A stretch of 5,025 bases of DNA from Oleimicrobium sp037445575. GTDB lineage: Bacteria > Zhuqueibacterota > Zhuqueibacteria > JANLFK01 > Oleimicrobiaceae. The stretch's first letter is position 1. The number at the start of each line of letters is the position of its first letter. Location: the NCBI GenBank assembly GCA_037445575.1, contig JBBIKH010000241.1:1-5025 (forward strand), in the 5' to 3' direction. Below are positions 1 through 5,025 of the stretch, piece by piece. The notes beneath the pieces were generated by a model. It was not told the DNA's origin, searched no databases, and saw only the letters and a program-made list of their open reading frames with translations. Position numbers and translations under genes: made by a program.

Positions 1-1790
1 TCCACTCCCCGCCCGAGGCCTACTTCAGCGACCTGCAACAACGGGCCCAGCACCTGCCCTCGCACCCCGGCGACATCAACCCCTGGGGAGTCGGTTGCTA
101 TACCTCCATGGCGAGGGTCAAGCAACGCTATCGTCGGCTGGAGAACGAGCTGTTCATGGTGGAAAAGATGGTGGCAACTGCAGCAGCCCAGGGGTTGCTG
201 CCGTATCCGGAGCGCGAGCTGGGCGAGGCCCTCCTCGACATGCTCACCAGTCAGTTTCACGACATCCTCCCGGGAAGCTCGATCCAGCCGGTGGAAGAGG
301 CGGCGTTGCGACTTCTGGATCATGGTCTGGAGATCCTCTCCCGCGTCAAGGCCCGCGCCTTCTTTGCCCTAGCACAGGGGCAGACAAAGGCAAAGGATGG
401 GGAGATCCCCGTGTTCGTCTACAACCCACACCCGTACGTGGTCCGGGAGACGGTGGAGTGCGAGTTCCAGCTTGCCGATATCAACTGGGACCCAAACAAG
501 TTCACGGAGATTGAGGTTTTCCATCAGGGGAAGCAAGTGCCCGCGCAGGTGGAAAAGGAGTTGAGCAATCTGAGCATCGACTGGCGGAAGCGCGTGGTGT
601 TTACTGCCGATCTGCCACCCAGCCAAATGAGCCGTTTCGACTGCCGACCGAAGCTCGTGTCGGCCAAGACGCGAAGGACACTACTGGAGCGCAGCGGCAG
701 CCTGCTCTTCAAGACTCCCGACATGCGAATCAGCATCAACACCCGCACCGGGCTGATCGACCAGTGGAAGGTGGGCAAGGTGGACTATCTCCGCAAAGGC
801 GCCTTCCGCCCGCTGGTCATCGCCGACAATGAGGATCCCTGGGGCATGCGGGTGCGGCGCTTTCGGGAGGTGGAGGGCAGATTTGCTCTCATGAACGGTG
901 CGCAGTCGGCCCGCTTTGCCGGCGTGCGGTGCAAGACCCTAAAGCCTGTGCGCGTAGTCGAAGACGGCCCCGTACGCACGGTGGTCGAGTCCTGCTTTGC
1001 CTACGGGGATTCCGCCATCTGCCAGCGCTACAAACTGCCCAAGCACGGGACGGAGATCGAGGTGGAGATGCGGGTCTACTGGGGAGAGAAGAACCGGATG
1101 CTGAAGCTTTCCATCCCTACTCCTTTTGCCCAGGGGCGACTCTTGGGACAGGTGGTGTTCGGGGTGGAGGAACTGCCCACGAACGGGGATGAAGTGGTGG
1201 CGCAGAAGTGGCTGGCGGTGGTCGACCAAGGAAGAGAGCACGCGCTCACGTGCATCAATGAGGGCACCTACGGGGCGGACTATAGCCGAGGCGAGCTGCG
1301 CCTGTCGCTCCTACGGGCCCCGGCCTATTCCGGCCACCCGATCGAGGAAAGGCCGATTGTGCCCCAGGACCGCTTCACGCCGCGCATCGACCAGGGGGAG
1401 CGACTGTTTCGGTTCTGGTTCAACGCGGGTCCGGCTTCTGACCGCCTGGCGTTTGTTGAGCGAGAGGCCCTTGCCAGGAATGAGCGTCCCTATGCCCTCT
1501 CGTTCTTCCCGCCAGGGGAGGGGAGATTGCCCGCGCCAGGGGTATGCCTTGACGACGGAGTAGTGCAGGTGACGGCCATCAAGCGAGCCGAGGGAGGAAA
1601 CGACCTCATCATCAGGCTCTTCGAGCCAACGGGTAACGAGAGGGCCACGACAGTCTGTTTGCCCTGGGTTCCGCTGGCGACAGAGATCCACCTGCGCCCT
1701 TTTGAGGTCAAGACCCTGCGGTTCTTGGCAGATGAGCGGCGTTTGGTGGAAGTGAATATGCTAGAAGAACGCGACAGCGTTTCAAGATGA
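1..1790 (+). CDS. Alpha-mannosidase, glycoside hydrolase family 38, 5'-truncated (C-terminal 595 residues)
   Basis: Likely hydrolyses alpha-mannosidic linkages, releasing mannose from glycans or mannosylated compounds. The reading frame is open from the left edge (first full codon at base 3), so the gene starts outside the window; the ATG at 108 is an internal methionine, because clear family sequence precedes it. Visible residues 24-40 (NPWGVGCYTSMARVKQ region) and the following RRLENELFMVEKM are typical of the end of the GH38 catalytic domain and the start of the helical middle domain. QFHDILPGSS at visible residues 84-93 matches the motif whose His is a zinc ligand in GH38 enzymes (codon 258-260). 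Beta-rich C-terminal domains follow: a TPDMRISINTRTGLI strand pair (about 238-252), LIIRLFEPTG (535-544) and LRPFEVKTLRFL (564-575) close to the end, all typical GH38 C-terminal signatures. GH38 proteins usually have about 850-1050 residues, so roughly 250-450 are missing, including the nucleophile Asp. Substrate is not readable. First gene visible in the operon; its stop overlaps the next start. Confidence 0.93.
   Translation, partial: HSPPEAYFSDLQQRAQHLPSHPGDINPWGVGCYTSMARVKQRYRRLENELFMVEKMVATAAAQGLLPYPERELGEALLDMLTSQFHDILPGSSIQPVEEAALRLLDHGLEILSRVKARAFFALAQGQTKAKDGEIPVFVYNPHPYVVRETVECEFQLADINWDPNKFTEIEVFHQGKQVPAQVEKELSNLSIDWRKRVVFTADLPPSQMSRFDCRPKLVSAKTRRTLLERSGSLLFKTPDMRISINTRTGLIDQWKVGKVDYLRKGAFRPLVIADNEDPWGMRVRRFREVEGRFALMNGAQSARFAGVRCKTLKPVRVVEDGPVRTVVESCFAYGDSAICQRYKLPKHGTEIEVEMRVYWGEKNRMLKLSIPTPFAQGRLLGQVVFGVEELPTNGDEVVAQKWLAVVDQGREHALTCINEGTYGADYSRGELRLSLLRAPAYSGHPIEERPIVPQDRFTPRIDQGERLFRFWFNAGPASDRLAFVEREALARNERPYALSFFPPGEGRLPAPGVCLDDGVVQVTAIKRAEGGNDLIIRLFEPTGNERATTVCLPWVPLATEIHLRPFEVKTLRFLADERRLVEVNMLEERDSVSR
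1787..1790 (+). other. ATGA stop/start overlap between mannosidase and UroD-like gene
   Basis: The TGA stop of the mannosidase (1788-1790) is embedded in the ATG start of the next gene (1787-1789). The upstream bases contain only a weak purine run (AGAAGA near 1763-1768, too far from the start for an ideal site). This suggests the second gene is translated by ribosomes terminating on the first, giving linked expression. Confidence 0.85.
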
Positions 1791-2926
1791 CTTCTAAAGA
1801 ACGCGTCCTTGCCACATTAGCAGGGGAGGAGCCCGACTGTGTCCCCATCGGCGAGTTTGCCATCGATTTCGACACGGTGGAGAAGATTATCGGGCATGAA
1901 ACCTACCTGCGCGCCAAGGCCAAATCCCAGATCGCCTTCTGGGAAGGCAGGCACGACGAGGTGGCTGAGAGCTACCTGCGTGACCACATTGAGCTGCACC
2001 GCAAGCTTGACCTCGACATCGTCACCTTCCCCATGGCGACCTGGGAAATCCCTGCTGAGCAGGATGAGCCTCCCCCGCGCCGCGTGGATGACCTGACCTG
2101 GGAAGACCGTCACGGGCGAATCTATCGCTATTCGCCTGTGACTGCTGACATCACCTGCATCAAGGACCCGGTGCTGGAGCGAACGACCTTTCGCCCGGAG
2201 GACTTTGCCGCACCCTTGCGGTTGCCCAGCCGCGATGAGCGCTCGTGGCGGGTTCTTGACGGTGTCATCCAGGAGTTCAAGGCGGAGAAATTCATTTGCG
2301 GGCCGTCGGGCGGAGAGATCGGCATCGTCTTTTTAGGAGGGCTGGAGCGTGGCTGCCTGGAGCTGGCGGAAAACGTGGAGACCGTCAAGGCTGCTACCCG
2401 CCAGCTTCTTGAGCAGCAGATGGCCGCAGACAGGATCTTGATTCACCCGGACAGCGACGCGGTGCTGTGGGGAGCGGACTTTGCGCACAAGGGTGGACCG
2501 TTTATCAGTCCACACCTCTTTCGGGAACTTTTTCTCCAACCGAACAAGGCGAGGGTGCAGCAGATTCACGAGGTCTACGGCAAGAAGGTCATGAAGCATT
2601 GCTGTGGCAATGTGCACCTTTTGCTTGAAGCCTTTGTGGAGATCGGCTACGACGCGTATCAGTCCATTCAGCCCAGTGCGGGCATGGACATATGTCAGTT
2701 GAAGCAGAGTGTGGGCAAGACGTTGACGCTCTGGGGTGGGGTAGCAGTGGAACACCTCGTGAGCGGCACTCCTCAAGACGTTCGCAAAGACGTCCAGCGC
2801 GCCATGGCCTGTGCCAAGCAGGGAGGGCGGTTCATCCTCGGGAGTAGTCATTCCATCGCCGTTGGCACCCGCTACGACAATTTCATGGCGATGCTGGATG
2901 AGTACCACCGCTTGTGTGCATATTGA
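1787..2926 (+). CDS. Uroporphyrinogen decarboxylase (UroD) superfamily protein, possible methyltransferase-like enzyme
   Basis: A complete 379-residue soluble protein of the UroD/MtaA/CmuA superfamily, a TIM-barrel group that includes heme-pathway decarboxylases and cobalamin- or folate-linked methyltransferases. The N-terminus MTSKERVLATLAGEEPDCVP is the usual opening of the family. Later family blocks are GADFAHKGGPFISPHLFREL (229-248), KKVMKHCCGN (266-275), the DICQLKQ-VG-LTLWGGV region (301-319) and GGRFILGSSHSI (346-356) near the end. H271-x-C273 matches the H-x-C metal motif of the methyltransferase branch; the usual later Cys is replaced at SSHSI, where His355 sits. The substrate-binding Arg/Asp pattern of true heme-pathway UroD is not evident, and the setting among glycosidases argues against heme synthesis. 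No corrinoid-binding protein is visible beside it. The ATG lies in an ATGA overlap with the mannosidase stop and has no strong Shine-Dalgarno sequence, so translation is probably coupled. Family assignment is firm; the reaction is unknown. Confidence 0.9.
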   Translation: MTSKERVLATLAGEEPDCVPIGEFAIDFDTVEKIIGHETYLRAKAKSQIAFWEGRHDEVAESYLRDHIELHRKLDLDIVTFPMATWEIPAEQDEPPPRRVDDLTWEDRHGRIYRYSPVTADITCIKDPVLERTTFRPEDFAAPLRLPSRDERSWRVLDGVIQEFKAEKFICGPSGGEIGIVFLGGLERGCLELAENVETVKAATRQLLEQQMAADRILIHPDSDAVLWGADFAHKGGPFISPHLFRELFLQPNKARVQQIHEVYGKKVMKHCCGNVHLLLEAFVEIGYDAYQSIQPSAGMDICQLKQSVGKTLTLWGGVAVEHLVSGTPQDVRKDVQRAMACAKQGGRFILGSSHSIAVGTRYDNFMAMLDEYHRLCAY

Positions 2927-2937
2927 GGTTAACGAAG

Positions 2938-2942
2938 AGGAG
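2938..2942 (+). promoter_or_regulatory. Ribosome binding site (AGGAG) for the TTG-started Gfo/Idh gene
   Basis: AGGAG, within the longer purine run GAAGAGGAG (2934-2942), lies 7 bases before the TTG at 2950. An in-frame TAA at 2944-2946 rules out any start further upstream, and the next in-frame ATG (2998) would remove the nucleotide-binding beta strand and glycine loop. The site therefore decides for TTG as the start. Confidence 0.85.
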
Positions 2943-2949
2943 CTAAGCA

Positions 2950-4182
2950 TTGGCAGAAAACGTCACTGTGGTAGTGGTGGCCCTTGGCGGATATGGGATG
3001 GTCTATCTTGAGGGTCTTCTTGATCGAAAGGTGGACCCGCACGTGACCATTGTCGGCGGAGTTGATCCTGAGCCCGAGCGCTGCACCCGGCTGGCCGAGC
3101 TGCGGGGTCTTGGGGTGCCCATCTACGCTACGCTGGAGGAGTTTTACGCCGCGCACGAAGCCGACCTGGCAATCATCTCCTCGCCGATCCAGCTTCATTG
3201 TCCCCAGACATGCCTGGCCTTGCAGCATGGCAGCCACGTCCTCTGCGAGAAGCCGTTGGGCGCCACGGTGCAAGAAGGTGCTGAGATGATCCGGGCACGT
3301 GAGGAGGCGCAAAGATTTGTGTCCATTGGTTATCAATGGTCGTTCACCAGAACCATCCAGCAGCTGAAGCACGATGTGCGGAGCGGGGAGCTCGGAGCGC
3401 CCCTTCGCCTGAAGACCATCGCCTTGTGGCCAAGGGACGAAAGCTACTACAAGCGAAACAGCTGGGCGGGGAAGCAGTTGGATAGTCAGGGACGGTGGGT
3501 GCTGGACAGCCCTGCCAACAATGCATTGGCGCACTACCTCCACAACATGCTCTACATTCTGGGCGAGCACGTGGACACCAGCGTCAGGCCCACGCGGGTT
3601 GTTGCTGAATTGTACCGGGCAAATGACATCCAGAATTTTGACACCTTCGCAGCGCGCATTTACACCGAGGTCGGGGCGGAGGTTCTGTTCTACGGCTCTC
3701 ACGCAGTGGACGAAGAGGTGGGCCCGCTGATGTGCTATGAGTTTGAAAAGGCGACGGTCACCTACAGCGGGTGGCATTCGGAATTCGTCGCTCGTTGGCG
3801 CGACGGCCGCCAGAAGAGCTATGGCGCGCCGGATCCTGACTATCTGGACAAGATGTGGCAAGCCATTGCTTCGGTGCGCAGCGGCGACAAGCCCGTGTGC
3901 GGCATAGAGGCAGCCATGGCCCACACCTTGTGCATCAACGGGATGCAGGAGTCTATGGGTGATATCGTCTCGTTGCCCAGCAGCATGGTGCTCACAAAGG
4001 GCGAGCCGGGCAAGCGGCTCACGTACGCTCCGGCAGTGGGCCAGGGGTTACTCCAGGCCTACGAGCAGAACGCCCTACCCAGTGAGCTTGGCCTGGAGTG
4101 GGCGGTGCGTGGAGAGGAAGTTGAGCTCGGCGGTTACACCTCGTTTCCCCGCAGTCCGAATAGGAAAGGCAACCCTTTATGA
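2950..4182 (+). CDS. Gfo/Idh/MocA family NAD(P)-dependent oxidoreductase
   Basis: A complete 410-residue cytosolic protein. Residues 5-20 form the first beta strand and glycine loop of a Rossmann fold (VTVVVVALGGYGMVYL); the usual G-x-G-x-x-G has Ala11 in the first position. DLAIISSPIQLH (72-83) is the usual strand-loop ending in family position PxxxH. E100-K101-P102 in HVLCEKPLGA is the hallmark EKP motif with the conserved Lys near the nicotinamide. The C-terminal alpha/beta domain contains LDSPANNALAHYLHNMLYILG (185-205), in which His195 aligns with the catalytic His but the usual Asp three residues later is His198. Members act on sugars, inositols or their derivatives as dehydrogenases; a few, such as GH109, use NAD to cleave glycosides. 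The neighbours point to a sugar or glycoside substrate, but which one cannot be read. The start is TTG, 23 bases after the UroD-like stop, with a strong AGGAG. The stop overlaps the next gene. Confidence 0.93.
   Translation: MAENVTVVVVALGGYGMVYLEGLLDRKVDPHVTIVGGVDPEPERCTRLAELRGLGVPIYATLEEFYAAHEADLAIISSPIQLHCPQTCLALQHGSHVLCEKPLGATVQEGAEMIRAREEAQRFVSIGYQWSFTRTIQQLKHDVRSGELGAPLRLKTIALWPRDESYYKRNSWAGKQLDSQGRWVLDSPANNALAHYLHNMLYILGEHVDTSVRPTRVVAELYRANDIQNFDTFAARIYTEVGAEVLFYGSHAVDEEVGPLMCYEFEKATVTYSGWHSEFVARWRDGRQKSYGAPDPDYLDKMWQAIASVRSGDKPVCGIEAAMAHTLCINGMQESMGDIVSLPSSMVLTKGEPGKRLTYAPAVGQGLLQAYEQNALPSELGLEWAVRGEEVELGGYTSFPRSPNRKGNPL
4162..4169 (+). promoter_or_regulatory. Probable ribosome binding site for the fourth gene
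   Basis: The purine run AGGAAAGG lies inside the end of the Gfo/Idh coding sequence, 9 bases before the ATG at 4179. Its place and spacing support that ATG as the start, in addition to the ATGA overlap. Confidence 0.55.
4179..4182 (+). other. ATGA stop/start overlap between Gfo/Idh and six-hairpin glycosidase genes
   Basis: The ATG of the fourth gene (4179-4181) shares bases with the TGA stop of the Gfo/Idh gene (4180-4182). It is the second such overlap in the window and indicates co-translation of adjacent members of one transcript. Confidence 0.82.
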
Positions 4183-5025
4183 GCGCGGCTCACTCCACGG
4201 TGGTGCAAACCGGCAGGCCTGAATTCGACGAATTCTACCCGCGCATTCGCGCCTTTCTCGAACAGGACGTCCTGGATCTGGTCATCGACGCCAAGCCGGT
4301 CAGGGGCTACCGCTCGCCCGACGGCAAATCCGTCTGGATCCGCGACCATAGCGACATGATGCGGGGTTTCAGGTATTTTGAGCGCGACCTTACCTCGGCG
4401 GTGGACCATTTCGCAGAAACGCAAGCTGACAACGGCCGCATCTTCGATTTCTTCACCACCATTCCCGAGAAGCTGCCCTCGGAACGAGAAAACTGGGCCA
4501 AGTACGTGCGCGTGCCGGTTGAAGCGGATGTCGAGTACCGCTTCGTCAAGGCTGCCTTCCTGGCGTGGCAGGCAACAGGCGACGATGATTGGATCCGCCG
4601 CCTTCTGCCGAAGATGGAAAAGGCCTTGCAGTACGTGCTCAACAGCCCGTGGCGGTGGGACCCTCATCACCAATTGGTCAAGAGGGCGTACACGATTGAC
4701 ACATGGGACTTTGCCTACACCGCTGGCAAGCACCCCTGGTTGCAGTTTCAGATAACGGACGACACCTACTGGGGGGTCATGCACGGGGACAACAGCGGCT
4801 ACTACGAGGCCTTCCAAATCATGGCGCTCTTGTACCGCTACTTCGGCAAGCGGTCGCGTGCCTCCCACTGGCGGCAACGCGCCGATGCGCTGCGGCGCCG
4901 CATGAATGAGGTCTGCTGGAACGGCAGGTTCTACACGCACTTTGTCAAGCTCACGCCGGTGACAATCCACGGCGTCGACGAAAACGAACAGCTGAGCCTG
5001 AGCTACCACATGGACATCAACCGCG
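4179..5025 (+). CDS. Putative six-hairpin (alpha/alpha)6-barrel glycosidase, 3'-truncated
   Basis: The frame from ATG 4179 is open to the right edge, giving 282 residues with no stop, so the C-terminus is outside the window. There is no signal peptide or membrane segment at the N-terminus, so it is probably cytosolic. The protein is rich in Trp, Tyr, Phe and Asp, as in (alpha/alpha)6-barrel glycosidases. Notable blocks are VWIRDHSDMMRGFRYFERD (52-70), which resembles the W-x-RD substrate-contact motif of six-hairpin enzymes; YVRVPVEADVEYRFVKAAFLAW (109-130), an amphipathic helix pair; a TGDDDWIRRLLP repeat-type turn (133-144); TIDTWDFAY (172-180); and VMHGDNSGYYEAFQIMALLYRYFG (200-223). GDD-W-I-R and YRYFGK-RA-HW-RA stretches are typical of helical hairpins in debranching-enzyme, GH63, GH125 or GH15-like folds. 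I cannot assign a GH family or point with confidence to the acid/base pair. Position next to an alpha-mannosidase and a sugar oxidoreductase suggests a glycan substrate. The fold is fairly likely; the activity is inference. Confidence 0.7.
   Translation, partial: MSAAHSTVVQTGRPEFDEFYPRIRAFLEQDVLDLVIDAKPVRGYRSPDGKSVWIRDHSDMMRGFRYFERDLTSAVDHFAETQADNGRIFDFFTTIPEKLPSERENWAKYVRVPVEADVEYRFVKAAFLAWQATGDDDWIRRLLPKMEKALQYVLNSPWRWDPHHQLVKRAYTIDTWDFAYTAGKHPWLQFQITDDTYWGVMHGDNSGYYEAFQIMALLYRYFGKRSRASHWRQRADALRRRMNEVCWNGRFYTHFVKLTPVTIHGVDENEQLSLSYHMDINR

Noticed and set aside
108..110. ATG at 108 as the true start of the mannosidase
   Set aside because: The frame is open back to the window edge and the 35 preceding codons encode GH38-like sequence (INPWGVGCYTS), so this Met is internal.
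95..514. Overlapping + strand open frame near the left edge
   Set aside because: It overlaps the mannosidase in another frame and gives a Gly/Arg/Pro-rich product without family features.
2927..2949. Intergenic gap as a possible internal promoter or terminator
   Set aside because: Only 23 bases, filled by the ribosome binding region; the small GTTAAC palindrome is too short to be a terminator stem and there is no T run.
2333..2950. Antisense open frame (205 codons, - strand) opposite the UroD-like gene
   Set aside because: A shadow of the conserved coding strand; no domain, and no spacing consistent with a separate gene.
2929..3924. Long antisense open frame (331 codons, - strand) opposite the Gfo/Idh gene
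   Set aside because: It lies wholly opposite a gene with clear family motifs; its translation is low-complexity, with no recognisable domain, and long antisense frames are expected in GC-rich coding DNA.
4220..4236. Short repeated GAATTC pair near the start of the fourth gene
   Set aside because: The two copies are 3 bases apart and simply encode an EFDEF stretch; no wider repeat or element boundary is seen.
4134..5009. Antisense open frame (291 codons, - strand) opposite the fourth gene
   Set aside because: The + strand frame from 4179 encodes a protein with coherent glycosidase-like motifs and fits the operon; the antisense product has no recognisable motif and would oppose the operon.

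Overview
The window is a stretch of bacterial chromosome, GC-rich (about 60% by eye) and almost entirely coding on the + strand. Four protein genes are packed head to tail as one operon-like run: a 5'-truncated GH38-type alpha-mannosidase, a uroporphyrinogen-decarboxylase (UroD)-like protein, a Gfo/Idh/MocA-type oxidoreductase, and a 3'-truncated six-hairpin-type putative glycosidase. Nothing in the sequence fixes the species. AGGAG-type ribosome binding sites and ATGA stop/start overlaps are bacterial. This mix of families is common in carbohydrate-degrading lineages, often uncultivated ones, but that placement is inference.

Layout: bases 1-1790 hold the C-terminal part of the alpha-mannosidase. 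Bases 1787-2926 hold the UroD-like gene, whose start codon overlaps the mannosidase stop (ATGA). A 23-base gap (2927-2949) carries a strong AGGAG site for the Gfo/Idh gene at 2950-4182, which begins with TTG. The fourth gene starts at 4179, again overlapping the previous stop by ATGA, and runs off the right edge. No stretch longer than 23 bases lacks a gene. I see no RNA gene, CRISPR array, insertion sequence, terminator or promoter inside the window. The promoter and any regulator must lie to the left, and the operon continues to the right.

Functional reading: two putative glycosidases flank an NAD(P)-type sugar oxidoreductase and a UroD-superfamily protein, which suggests catabolism of an alpha-mannoside or other glycan. 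The mannosidase would release sugar units, the Gfo/Idh enzyme would oxidise or otherwise process a sugar, and the six-hairpin enzyme would act on a related glycoside. The UroD-like protein is the puzzle. It is not a normal heme-pathway enzyme, it has an H-x-C metal-site motif like cobalamin-dependent methyltransferases of this superfamily, and its role in a sugar operon is undefined. The pathway reading is inference from families and gene order only.
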